Under the pieces are notes generated by a model that searched no databases, was not told the DNA's origin, and saw only the letters and a list, made by a program, of their open reading frames with translations. From Saccharicrinis aurantiacus (lineage in GTDB: Bacteria; Bacteroidota; Bacteroidia; Bacteroidales; Marinilabiliaceae): DNA of 64,000 nt. How positions within the stretch are numbered: position 1 is the first letter of the stretch; each line of letters begins with the position of its first letter. The stretch lies in the NCBI RefSeq assembly GCF_001660705.2, contig NZ_LYBV02000026.1:124001-188000 (forward strand), in the 5' to 3' direction. A program made the translations under genes and the position numbers. Below are positions 44,797-53,346 of this stretch, one piece after another.

Positions 44797-44964
44797 TTAA
44801 GCTGGGCTAATTGCTTCTGTAGGACAAACATCAGCACAAGTACCACAATCAGTACAAGCATCAGCGTCAATTTTATAAATATCTCCTTCAGAAATTGCAT
44901 CTACTGGACACTCGTCAACACAAGTTCCGCATGCAATACAATCGTCATTAATAACGTAAGCCAT
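44797..44964 (-). CDS. 2[4Fe-4S] ferredoxin, 55 aa
   Basis: A 55-residue protein starting with ATG at 44964. Two classical clusters: C9-x2-C12-x2-C15-x3-C19-P and C37-x2-C40-x2-C43-x3-C47-P. Each CP pair donates the fourth ligand to the other cluster. Acidic overall, as is usual for clostridial-type ferredoxins that carry low-potential electrons to anaerobic oxidoreductases. Short length and complete motif show it is a true gene although below common ORF cut-offs. It points to fermentative or anaerobic metabolism. Confidence 0.95.
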   Translation of the reverse strand: MAYVINDDCIACGTCVDECPVDAISEGDIYKIDADACTDCGTCADVCPTEAISPA

Positions 44965-45256
44965 GATTATATTATTTTAATATTAGTATTTAGGCTAGCA
45001 AAATTATTTTCTTTTTTTTAAAAAGGAAACAAAAATCGAATATTGCTATCAATTTGAAATGCTTTTAAATAAGGTAAAGCCTTGCCTCTTATTTGTTATT
45101 TGCAATATTTAAATCAAAAACCATCTATAAAAGTACCCGATTTAATAGCTATTGTATTCAAATTCAAATCTTACTATAAAACAGAAAATGTTCAAATAAA
45201 GGATCACTTTTATAGATACTGTTAGAACTTTGCCAAGTTCGCTTCAATAAGCATGC

Positions 45257-46447
45257 TTATTTCTTCAGGGCTTCTATTGCCAAATAAGCCATCAGGCCAA
45301 CTGAAGTTTCTAAAGCATCTTCGTTTAAGTTAAAACCTGGCGTATGTAAACCTCCCGTTTTTTTATCTCCATCTTGTTTTACTCCGAAACGATAAAAAGT
45401 ACAAGGGAATTTTTCAGTGTAATAGCCAAAGTCTTCAGCAGTCATTCTAATATCCATTTTATGCACATGCTTTGTTCCCAAATAATCTTGAGCCGCATTG
45501 TAAGCCATCTCGGTAACGGTAGCTTCATTGGTAACTACAGGGTAGCCATCGTTGATTTTAACCTCGCAATTAGCGCCCATGCTCGAAGCCATTTCAGTGG
45601 CAACTTTTTTAATTTGTTCTTTTATTTTAGCGCGCCACTCTTCGTTCATTGTTCTTAAAGTACCAGCAACCTCAACCTTTTCAGGGATAATATTGGTAGC
45701 ACCATTGGCAATTACTTTACCAAACGATAAAACAGTAGGGATGCTTGCTGCTACAAATCGACTCACAATTTGCTGTAAGGCTACAATAATATGCGAAGTT
45801 ACCAATACGTTATCAGTTAAGGTGTGTGGCATGGCAGCATGACCGCCTTTACCCGTAATGGTTAAGTAAATTTCATCGCCCGAAGCCATGTACATACCCT
45901 CTTTAAAGCCCACATCGCCCGCATCCATATCTGGTAGCACATGTTGCCCTAAAATAATTTCAGGTTTTGGGTTATCTAAAGCACCTTCTTCCATCATTAA
46001 TTTAGCACCTCCCGGAAATTTCTCTTCACCTGGTTGAAATATTAACAATATGGTGCCTTCCCATTCGTTTTTAAGTTCATTTAATATTTTGGCAGTTCCT
46101 AAAAGCGAAGCAGAGTGGGCATCGTGACCGCAAGCATGCATCACACCTTTGTTGCACGATTTTATATCATGGGTTTCGTTCTCATCAATAGGTAGGGCAT
46201 CCATATCAGCTCGCAAAGCAATCACTCTTTTATCAGGATTTTTGCCTTTTATGGTGCCAATAATACCCGTTTTTACATAACCAGCTTTATAGGAGATGCC
46301 ATATTCATCCAGTTTACTGCAGATATATTTAGAAGTTTCAAATTCTTCAAAGGATAATTCCGGATTTTCGTGAATATGTCTTCTAATCCCTATTATTTCC
46401 GAATAATATTTCTTTGTAAGGTTCTTTATTTCGTGCTTAAAATCCAT
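45257..46447 (-). CDS. M20 family amidohydrolase/aminoacyl peptidase
   Basis: 396 residues. IRRHIHENPELSFEE and the metal motif MHACGHDAHSAS (about 103-114), then QPGEEKFPGGAKLM with the catalytic Glu, and a dimerisation insert (about 180-295) with GKGGHAAMPH. This is the M20D amidohydrolase type (IAA-amino-acid hydrolase, hippurate hydrolase, N-acetyl-diaminopimelate deacetylase). Two-metal centre with Cys, His and Glu ligands. The substrate is not determined. Cytoplasmic. Monocistronic, with its own TAnnTTTG promoter. Confidence 0.9.
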   Translation of the reverse strand: MDFKHEIKNLTKKYYSEIIGIRRHIHENPELSFEEFETSKYICSKLDEYGISYKAGYVKTGIIGTIKGKNPDKRVIALRADMDALPIDENETHDIKSCNKGVMHACGHDAHSASLLGTAKILNELKNEWEGTILLIFQPGEEKFPGGAKLMMEEGALDNPKPEIILGQHVLPDMDAGDVGFKEGMYMASGDEIYLTITGKGGHAAMPHTLTDNVLVTSHIIVALQQIVSRFVAASIPTVLSFGKVIANGATNIIPEKVEVAGTLRTMNEEWRAKIKEQIKKVATEMASSMGANCEVKINDGYPVVTNEATVTEMAYNAAQDYLGTKHVHKMDIRMTAEDFGYYTEKFPCTFYRFGVKQDGDKKTGGLHTPGFNLNEDALETSVGLMAYLAIEALKK

Positions 46448-46472
46448 TGTTACTTATCTAAAATTATGCCTG

Positions 46473-46480
46473 CAAATATA
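46473..46480 (-). promoter_or_regulatory. Promoter -7 box of the M20 gene
   Basis: TATATTTG on the minus strand, 25 nt before the start at 46447. Confidence 0.5.
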
Positions 46481-46611
46481 CACTCATTTATTCTTATTTC
46501 GCTTTTTGCTTGTATCATCTTTACTTGCTCTCACTTAATTTAGAGATCATTTAGAAACGAATTTGAAAAATGAAACATCTATTTTATTAAATTTACTTTT
46601 AAAACTAATTT

Positions 46612-47550
46612 ATGGGCCATAATCATTCTCACCATCATCATCACAATCATGGGCATCATCATCCCGAACTTAAAGGAACCAATTTGAGTATTGCCATTTT
46701 ACTAAATGTGCTCATAACCGTATCTCAAATTATTGGGGCCTTGTATAGCAAAAGTTTATCATTAATGACAGATGCTTTGCACAATCTGTCGGATGTAATG
46801 GCGCTTATTATCTCATGGGTTGCCAATAAGTTAAGCAAGCGCGAAAGCACACATAAGGAAACATTTGGTTATAAACGGGCCGAAATATTAGCCGCATTTA
46901 TAAATGCGGCGACTCTACTTGGGATATCAGTATACTTAATAGTAGAAGCCGTAGAGCGATTAATGGGCGGTTCAAGTATTGCTGTTAAAGGCGATATGGT
47001 TATTTGGTTGGCCCTACTCAGTATTGTAGCCAATGGTTTAAGTGTGCTGCTGATTCAGAAAGATGCCAAACATAGCATGAATATGAAGGCAGCTTATCTT
47101 CATTTGTTTTCTGATATGTTAACCTCAATTGCGGTTTTAATTGGCGGTTTAATGATGAAATATTATGGTTTTTATTGGGTCGATAGTATTTTAAGTATCA
47201 TGATTGCCATCTACTTAATCATCTCAAGTTGGAAATTAGTGATAGGCGCCACCAAAGTACTCATGCAATTTGCACCATCGCATATAAATCTTAACGATAT
47301 TGTTGAATCTATAAAGAAAATCGAAGGGGTTAAGGGCCTACATCATATCCATATTTGGCAACTAAGCGATCACGAAAATCATTTCGAAGCTCATATCGAA
47401 TTAGATAAAGATCTTAAACTATCAGAGGTAGATGCTATTTTAAATATAGTGCGTCATGAGTTGAGCCATCACTATAATATTAGTCATCACACTTTGCAGG
47501 CCGAATATAATGTGTGTAACGATAAGTCAATTATTAATTTACACGAGTAG
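46612..47550 (+). CDS. Cation diffusion facilitator (CDF) metal exporter
   Basis: 312 residues. A His-rich N-terminus (HSHHHHHNHGHHH, 5-17) likely senses or buffers zinc or cobalt. Six membrane helices follow, with the transport-site motifs HNLSD (57-61) and HLFSD (about 163), then the cytoplasmic C-terminal dimer domain (about 215-312). It exports divalent metal, most likely zinc, with proton exchange. It belongs to the CzcD/ZitB group. Single gene with no regulator adjacent. Confidence 0.93.
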   Translation: MGHNHSHHHHHNHGHHHPELKGTNLSIAILLNVLITVSQIIGALYSKSLSLMTDALHNLSDVMALIISWVANKLSKRESTHKETFGYKRAEILAAFINAATLLGISVYLIVEAVERLMGGSSIAVKGDMVIWLALLSIVANGLSVLLIQKDAKHSMNMKAAYLHLFSDMLTSIAVLIGGLMMKYYGFYWVDSILSIMIAIYLIISSWKLVIGATKVLMQFAPSHINLNDIVESIKKIEGVKGLHHIHIWQLSDHENHFEAHIELDKDLKLSEVDAILNIVRHELSHHYNISHHTLQAEYNVCNDKSIINLHE

Positions 47551-47588
47551 GCATTGCTTATAACCCAAGTTAGATTAAAATTTAAAGA

Positions 47589-47670
47589 CACAAAGCTTAG
47601 CGAAATTGCGAGAGCATTAATACATGTTGCACAAAGCTTAGCAAAATTACGAGAACATTAATACACATTA
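47589..47670 (+). repeat. 41-bp tandem direct repeat
   Basis: Two units of 41 bp (47589-47629 and 47630-47670; CACAAAGCTTAGC..., ATTAATACA near the end) differ at a handful of positions. No ORF spans them. Confidence 0.8.
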
Positions 47671-47673
47671 CAC

Positions 47674-47935
47674 GGGTCTATTCAATAAACTGTGGGGTCT
47701 ATTCGGGTCTATTCAATAAACTGTGTCACCAGCATTTTTTCTTTTGCTAAAGCCCTTCAGGATCAATTTTGGCCTAAATTATATTACGTATTGGGTTTTC
47801 AACCCAAACCCGACTTCATTTCTTGCCTTGAAGCAAGAAACGGAAGCAAAGAAATTCAAGGCTACTTTACAAATAACTTTCTTATTTATTTAAAGCTTAA
47901 GTGCGGTTGGCGGATCTGAGAGCACAGCTCTCAGC
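47674..47935. mobile_element. Probable insertion-sequence end remnants and repeat debris
   Basis: The 20-nt direct repeat GGTCTATTCAATAAACTGTG occurs at 47675-47694 and 47706-47725, with a partial third copy between. It resembles terminal repeats of IS elements (IS256-like ends come to mind) but no transposase ORF is present. The following DNA carries hairpins TTGGG-TTTTC-CCCAA-like (47791-47807) and CTGAGAG-CACAG-CTCTCAG (47916-47934), and a pair CCTTGAA/TTCAAGG. The short plus-strand ORF here (47692-47919) is not credible. The rest of this 680-bp gap shows nothing else. Confidence 0.35.
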
Positions 47936-48137
47936 TAGCCAATCTTACTAAAGCTTTAGATAAAACAAAAGTTTTTTGTAAAGAGGCCATATAACATGAC
48001 GCATAAAAACAAACCCCTAAAAATAAAAGATCCGATACTAAGATAGACATCAGTAAAATAGAACCAAGCCTTAAAAACATTTAGGAAACTATTGGTATTG
48101 GATAGTTAATATGCACAGTAGGTATGGTTAAAAGTAT

Positions 48138-48166
48138 AAAAAAAGCCGACACAATGGCCGGCTTTT
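48138..48166 (-). terminator. Terminator of the short DUF4369 gene
   Basis: Stem AAAAGCCGGCC/(G)GTCGGCTTTT with an ATTGT loop and a T run on the minus strand, about 65 nt beyond the stop at 48231. Confidence 0.8.
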
Positions 48167-48230
48167 GTATTTTCAAACAACTTTATTGCAAAGCTGAATT
48201 TATAACATTGATATTAACTTAATACCTCAA

Positions 48231-48902
48231 CTATTCTTTTTTCTTTTGCTCAAGTATATCATTGAGTGTAGTAACATATTTATGCGTTCCTAAGTCTGTT
48301 TCAAACGCAGTTACTAAAGATTTATATTCCTCTAAATTAAACTCGCTAGCAGCTTGTATTGCCCAATGAGCAGCCACAACGTTGTTTGTATTATTTTTTA
48401 TGAATTGCAGAAAATACTCTTTTTGCTCTTCCATAATTTCGTCAACCTCTGTTCTGATTGCATCAACAGCTTCTTGGTTACCAGAACTCATAGCTTGTTG
48501 GTATTCACGTTTTACTTCGTCTAACCTTACTTGCGAAGGAATTGCCTCGATAAAAGAATTATAGATATCCGTATTTTTAGAACCCGTAATAGTAGCTTTA
48601 TTAAGCTCTTTTACATCGGCAGCAATAGTGATATCTGCATTTTCGCCAAAGAATATGATTGGAGCTCTATAGGTATCAATAAAAATTAAATATAACTGGG
48701 CATCTTTTTCAGATCCTGTAAAAGTAAACTTACCATCTGTAATAACAGCGGTGTCTTTAGGTGCAGGACGACCATTTTCAAGAGTATGTAAAATCGCTTG
48801 TCCGTTTAATACCCCTTCTACTGTACCGTTAATTGTGTAGTCTTTTTGCTGACATGCTACAAAACTGATGGCAGCCAAAGCAATAATTAATAAATTTTTC
48901 AT
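48231..48902 (-). CDS. DUF4369 lipoprotein lacking the thioredoxin domain (truncated paralogue)
   Basis: 223 residues. Lipobox FVAC (Cys17) and QQKDYTINGTVEGV begin a DUF4369 domain closely similar to that of the neighbour at 49108 (e.g. GRPAPKDTAVITDGKFTFTG). A helical segment with EVDEIMEEQKEYFLQFIKNN follows, and the protein ends at LNDILEQKKKE, just where the neighbour's TlpA-like thioredoxin domain begins. It therefore cannot catalyse disulphide exchange. It is probably an outer-surface or periplasmic lipoprotein. It has its own terminator. Confidence 0.8.
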   Translation of the reverse strand: MKNLLIIALAAISFVACQQKDYTINGTVEGVLNGQAILHTLENGRPAPKDTAVITDGKFTFTGSEKDAQLYLIFIDTYRAPIIFFGENADITIAADVKELNKATITGSKNTDIYNSFIEAIPSQVRLDEVKREYQQAMSSGNQEAVDAIRTEVDEIMEEQKEYFLQFIKNNTNNVVAAHWAIQAASEFNLEEYKSLVTAFETDLGTHKYVTTLNDILEQKKKE

Positions 48903-49056
48903 ATGTTTTTTTTCAAGTAATAATTCCTATTTGTTTAGAGCTACAACAATACTATAATTTTAAATAATCTTCGATTAAATATTTCAAAGTTTCTATTCTA
49001 ATATTTGTTTTGTTGTGGATTATAAACCAAAAGGTTATGATTACAAATAATTTCTA

Positions 49057-49086
49057 TAAAAAAAAGCCGGTACAACGTCCGGCTTT
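49057..49086 (-). terminator. Terminator of the TlpA-like gene
   Basis: Stem AAAGCCGG(A)C/GTACCGGCTTT-like with a GTTGT-type loop and eight T on the minus strand; similar in sequence to the terminator of its paralogue. Confidence 0.8.
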
Positions 49087-49107
49087 GATATTTTTATAAA
49101 CTAGTGC

Positions 49108-50205
49108 TTAGTTCAATAACTCAGCTAATTTTGCTTCAAGTTCTTCACCTCTTAGGTTTTTAGCAACAATCTTACCTTCTTTATCTAATAATAAAGTAAA
49201 AGGAATGCTTTGAATACCGTAAGTGTTAGCAACGTCACCTGTTCCGTCAATTAATTGAGTCCAGCTTAAACCATCCTCATCAATAGCTTTTTTCCAAGCT
49301 TCTTCATCTCTATCTAAAGAAACGCTTAACACATCAAACCCTTTAGCTTTGTATTCATTGTAAGCTTTAACAACATTAGGGTTCTCCTCGCGACAAGGCT
49401 TACACCACGATGCCCAAAAGTCAACCAATACGTAGTTTCCTTTTAAAGAAGATAAAGCAATATCAGCGCCATCAGCTGTTTTAAGCGTAAAATCTGGAGC
49501 AACAGCACCTATTTCAGTAGCTAATTTAGCTTCAGCAGCTTTTTCCATTGGCTCAACAATATCTTTAAGAGCGGCCACATATTTGTGCTCTCCTAGGCTA
49601 GCTTCAAAAGAAGTTATTAAAGCTTTGAATTCATCTAATTCAAACTCGCTAGCAGCTTGCAATGCCATGTTAGCACCAACTACGTTAGTGGTATTGTTTT
49701 TAACAAACTGAATGAAATAAGCTTTTTGCTTTTCCATTATTTCTTCAACTTCTTTTTGAATAGCAGCAATGGCTTCTTGGTTTCCAGAACCCATAGCTTG
49801 TTGGTATTCTCCTTGAATTACTTCCATTCTGTCTTTAGAAGGAATTCCATCAATGAAAGAAGTATAGATATCGGTGTTTTTAGAACCTGTTATTTTAGCT
49901 TTGTTAAGCTCTTTTGCATCAGCAGTAATTGTAATATTCGCGTTTTCGCCAAAAAATACAATTGGAGCTCTATTGTCATCAATAAAAATTAAATACAATT
50001 GAGCTTCATCTTCAACGCCTGTAAAAGTAAATTTACCATCAGTAACAACTGCAGTATCTTTTGGAGCAGGACGACCACCTTCAATTGTTTGAAGAATAGC
50101 TTGTCCTTCAGCAACGCCTTCAATAGTACCGTTAATTGTGTAATTTTTTTGCTGACAAGCTACAAAGCTAATTGCAGCAATAGCAATAATTAATAATTTC
50201 TTCAT
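49108..50205 (-). CDS. DUF4369-TlpA thiol:disulphide oxidoreductase lipoprotein
   Basis: 365 residues. Lipobox FVAC (Cys17), DUF4369 (about 20-115), helical linker (about 115-215), then an AhpC/TlpA-type thioredoxin domain (about 225-365) starting GAVAPDFTLKTADG with active site WCKPC in FWASWCKPCREEN (about 270) and cis-Pro region IQSIPFTLLLD. It is a periplasmic, membrane-anchored reductant of the Bacteroidetes type that probably keeps Cys pairs of exported proteins or cytochromes reduced. Full-length partner of the truncated gene at 48231. Confidence 0.9.
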   Translation of the reverse strand: MKKLLIIAIAAISFVACQQKNYTINGTIEGVAEGQAILQTIEGGRPAPKDTAVVTDGKFTFTGVEDEAQLYLIFIDDNRAPIVFFGENANITITADAKELNKAKITGSKNTDIYTSFIDGIPSKDRMEVIQGEYQQAMGSGNQEAIAAIQKEVEEIMEKQKAYFIQFVKNNTTNVVGANMALQAASEFELDEFKALITSFEASLGEHKYVAALKDIVEPMEKAAEAKLATEIGAVAPDFTLKTADGADIALSSLKGNYVLVDFWASWCKPCREENPNVVKAYNEYKAKGFDVLSVSLDRDEEAWKKAIDEDGLSWTQLIDGTGDVANTYGIQSIPFTLLLDKEGKIVAKNLRGEELEAKLAELLN

Positions 50206-50363
50206 TTGTTTTTTTGTTGTATCAAGTAAAATTACTTAATCGTTTATTTTAGTTATTTATTTTTTTAGTCGTACAATAATAGTCAGATTTTTACATTCTG
50301 CCACTACCTAGCCACAATATCTTTTACGTGATTTCCTTTAAAATATTGCCTTATATGTGGGTT

Positions 50364-51494
50364 TTATCCCTTATAGTATAGTTCGAGTAGTTTATGTGCT
50401 GCCGCAAAGGAGCTAATTTCATCATTAAGTACCTGATTTTTAAATTTATCAATTTCAGGTTTAATCTCATTATTGGTGTAAAAGTTGGCCTTAAGTTGTT
50501 CATTAATACTCTCAAACATCCAATACTGACTCTGGTCTTTACGTCGTGCATCAAAGTATGAATTGGCCTTGGTGTTATTAACGTATTCTTTAACCATATC
50601 CCATAAATTGGCAATGCCCTCGTGGTATAATGCAGAACAGGTTTCTACCCTCGGCGACCAACCTGATTTTGTAGGCGGAAATAGGTGTAGTGCACTGGTA
50701 TATTCGGCTTTTGCCATCGATGCTCTTTTTTGATTGTCGCCATCGGCTTTATTTATAGCAATGGCATCAGCCATTTCCATAATACCACGCTTAATGCCTT
50801 GTAGTTCATCGCCAGCTCCGGCAAGCATAATCAGTAAGAAGAAATCGACCATTGAGTGTACCGCCGTTTCAGATTGACCCACACCAACGGTTTCAATAAA
50901 TATAGTATCAAAGCCTGCCGCTTCGCATAAAATAATGGTTTCTCTGGTTTTACGAGCAACTCCTCCAAGCGATCCGGCCGAAGGGGAAGGGCGTATGTAG
51001 GCATTGGCTTCGCCCGAAAGCTCTTCCATGCGGGTTTTATCGCCTAAAATACTTCCTTTTGATCGTTCACTACTAGGGTCAATTGCTAATACAGCAAGCT
51101 TGCCACCGTTTTTCACAATGTGCATTCCTAGCGATTCTATTAAAGTACTTTTTCCGGCACCGGGTACACCTGTAATCCCCAATCGAATTGATTTACCCGT
51201 AAATGGCAAGCAACGCTCAATAATTTCTTGGGCAATTTTTTGATGCTCAGGTTTAGAACTTTCTACTAATGTTACTGCCTGACTTAACAGAGTGATATCT
51301 CCTTTGCGGATACCTTCAAAAAAAGTATCAACACTCGGTAGTTTTCGTTTGCGTTTTAAGAATCTTTCAGCCGCAGCTTTATTTACTATTTCAATATTTT
51401 CAACTCCCTTATTAACATTGAGGTTTTTAAAATTTGGGTCGTTTTCTATATGATGATCGTCGTGCTTAAATCCAAATTGATCGTTATTCGCCAT
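50364..51494 (-). CDS. meaB: MeaB/ArgK-type methylmalonyl-CoA mutase-associated GTPase
   Basis: 376 residues. The GTP-binding loop GVPGAGKST (109-117), DPSSERSKGSILGDKTRM, the switch GVARKTRETIILCEAAGFD, ETVGVGQSE and NKADGDN are hallmarks of MeaB. It gates cobalamin loading and protects methylmalonyl-CoA mutase. A His-rich N-terminal extension (about 1-40, HDDHHIE) is unusual compared with short MeaB proteins. The mutase genes are not in the window, so they must be elsewhere in the genome. Preceded by its own promoter box. Confidence 0.93.
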   Translation of the reverse strand: MANNDQFGFKHDDHHIENDPNFKNLNVNKGVENIEIVNKAAAERFLKRKRKLPSVDTFFEGIRKGDITLLSQAVTLVESSKPEHQKIAQEIIERCLPFTGKSIRLGITGVPGAGKSTLIESLGMHIVKNGGKLAVLAIDPSSERSKGSILGDKTRMEELSGEANAYIRPSPSAGSLGGVARKTRETIILCEAAGFDTIFIETVGVGQSETAVHSMVDFFLLIMLAGAGDELQGIKRGIMEMADAIAINKADGDNQKRASMAKAEYTSALHLFPPTKSGWSPRVETCSALYHEGIANLWDMVKEYVNNTKANSYFDARRKDQSQYWMFESINEQLKANFYTNNEIKPEIDKFKNQVLNDEISSFAAAHKLLELYYKG

Positions 51495-51524
51495 AATATA
51501 CTTTACGGATTAATTGATTTGCAG

Positions 51525-51532
51525 CAAAAATA
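51525..51532 (-). promoter_or_regulatory. Promoter -7 box of meaB
   Basis: TATTTTTG on the minus strand, 30 nt before the start at 51494. Confidence 0.45.
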
Positions 51533-51624
51533 CTGCTTTATTTTGGTAATTTATCAGAAAGCAAAACGGAATTTAGTTGAACATGTTCAATGTGTAGCGT
51601 TAAAATTAAAACAAAAAGAAAAGC

Positions 51625-52389
51625 TTAGCTTAATAACTTGGCGTACTTAAAACTGTAGTTTAAAATATTCTTTAATTTTTGGTTACTAATTATTTTGTAA
51701 GGAGCAGTACTTTCTTCTTCTAGTTTGTGGTTTTCTCTGCCTACTTTTTTCATTTCTTGTATGTAATATTCGCCGCGAGTAGGGTGCTCGTCTGCGCAAG
51801 CATTTAAAACTTGTCCGAATATATTTTTAGTGATGATTAGATGAAGAATAGCTAAACAATCATCGCGATGAATCATATTTACATATCCCTTGGGGTTGCG
51901 TATGATATTATCGGGTCTGATAAAATTCCCCGGTTTGCGTGTATATCCAATAAGACCAGCAAAACGAATTATGGTTGTTTTAAAAATAGGGTTGTTAATA
52001 AACAGTTTCTCTATTTCGGCTAATGGGCCGTCGTTGGTAGGGGTTTCTTCATCTACAATACTATTACTTGCAGTATATACCGAAGTAGAACTGATGAATA
52101 TTACTTTTTTAATAGTTGATTTTTCGATATGCTTTATCAAAGAACGATACGCCTCAATGTTTTTTGATGTAATTGCAATTAATAATACCTCTGAATCAAG
52201 AAAAGGCTCGATGTTATCATTAATATCTTCGGTGTTTATTACAAAAGCATTAATGTTGTTTTGCTTTAAAGTATCTAGTTTCGCAGTACTTGTGCACGAA
52301 CCGTTTACTTTATAACCTTTTTTTAGGAGCTCTTTTGCGAAAGGTAAACCTAACCAACCACAACCCAGAATACTTATATTTTTTGTCAT
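51625..52389 (-). CDS. NAD(P)-binding Rossmann/epimerase-like protein (YeeZ-type)
   Basis: 254 residues. N-terminal Rossmann motif GCGWLGLPFAKEL (9-21), FISSTSVYTASN with the SDR-like Ser/Tyr site, and a C-terminal region with HRDDCLAILHLIITK. This matches the SDR-type atypical subfamily close to E. coli YeeZ or nucleotide-sugar epimerases. The C-terminal third has no recognised partner. Cytoplasmic. Reaction unknown. Monocistronic. Confidence 0.75.
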   Translation of the reverse strand: MTKNISILGCGWLGLPFAKELLKKGYKVNGSCTSTAKLDTLKQNNINAFVINTEDINDNIEPFLDSEVLLIAITSKNIEAYRSLIKHIEKSTIKKVIFISSTSVYTASNSIVDEETPTNDGPLAEIEKLFINNPIFKTTIIRFAGLIGYTRKPGNFIRPDNIIRNPKGYVNMIHRDDCLAILHLIITKNIFGQVLNACADEHPTRGEYYIQEMKKVGRENHKLEEESTAPYKIISNQKLKNILNYSFKYAKLLS

Positions 52390-52587
52390 TTGTATTAATG
52401 TTTGATTTATAAACTAATAAAGTTACGCTTTGTTCCACTTCGTTTTTTATCTGGCCTATAAAGTTAATCTAAGTCAGATATATTTATATCTAAGCTGTGA
52501 AATTTAAGCACAAATTTAATGATGAATAATTAAATGATTAAATTACGTCGGTTTTAAACTTTTTAAAACCCTAAGAAAATCTATATC

Positions 52588-53295
52588 GTGGAAGCAGTAT
52601 TAAATATTATAAAGCGCAAGTTGATAAATCCTCTTAAATATAATCATATAAAAATAGGGTTAAGGAGTAAGGTAAAATGGTACGGAAATAAGTATGGTGG
52701 TTTTTATCTTAACCCTGATTTATTAAGTGATCAATCTATAATTTACTCCTTTGGAATAGGGGAGGACATTTCATTTGACCAATCCTTAATTGAAAATAGA
52801 CAATGCAAGGTTTATGGATTTGATCCGACTCCTAAGTCTATTGCTTGGTGCATGAATCAGGATTTGCCTGCTAACTTTCATTTTTATCCATTTGGTATTT
52901 CTAATAAATCGGGTAAAGAAATGTTTCATTTGCCTAAGAATAAAGATCATGTATCGGGTAGCTTGGTTTTACAAGATAATGTTTCGGATAAAGATATGGT
53001 AGAGGTTGAAATGCAGTCTTTTAGCGATATTGTTAAAATGCTAAAGCATGACCGTATTGATGTGTTAAAGATGGATATTGAAGGCTCAGAGTACAATATT
53101 ATTACAGATATTTTACAATCGAGTGTAGAGATAGATCAAATTGCCATTGAGTTACATGAGCGTTTTTTTGATGATGGTAAAGATAAAACTATTCAATTAG
53201 TGAATGATATGAAGCACAATGGATATGACTTGTTTGCTATTTCAGATTCCTACGAAGAGGTTTCCTTTGTAAGGAGAGATGCTTTGAAAAATTAA
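52588..53295 (+). CDS. FkbM-family methyltransferase
   Basis: 235 residues from a GTG start. SAM-binding region about 45-150: IIYSFGIGEDISFDQSL is motif I, KVYGFDPTPKS the acidic loop, and VLKMDIEGSEYNIIT the post-motif with the FkbM signature DIEGSE. It probably O-methylates a sugar or a polysaccharide building block. No signal peptide. Short spacing to a terminator and no sugar-biosynthesis cluster around it, so the target is unknown. Confidence 0.85.
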   Translation: MEAVLNIIKRKLINPLKYNHIKIGLRSKVKWYGNKYGGFYLNPDLLSDQSIIYSFGIGEDISFDQSLIENRQCKVYGFDPTPKSIAWCMNQDLPANFHFYPFGISNKSGKEMFHLPKNKDHVSGSLVLQDNVSDKDMVEVEMQSFSDIVKMLKHDRIDVLKMDIEGSEYNIITDILQSSVEIDQIAIELHERFFDDGKDKTIQLVNDMKHNGYDLFAISDSYEEVSFVRRDALKN

Positions 53296-53299
53296 TAAA

Positions 53300-53338
53300 A
53301 ACCACCTGTTTATATTACAATTATATAAACAGGTGGTT
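53300..53338. terminator. Bidirectional terminator between fkbM and TonB receptor
   Basis: A 16-bp perfect stem (53300-53315 with 53323-53338; AACCACCTGTTTATAT and its complement) with a 7-nt loop. Shared by convergent genes. Confidence 0.88.
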
Positions 53339-53346
53339 GATCCGTT

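Noticed and set aside
44788-45021. 77-codon plus-strand ORF
   Set aside because: It overlaps the ferredoxin gene on the opposite strand, whose two complete 4Fe-4S motifs are decisive.
47692-47919. 75-codon plus-strand ORF in the repeat-rich gap
   Set aside because: It starts inside the IS-like repeats and runs through hairpins, and the translation has no domain, signal peptide or family resemblance. Treated as debris.
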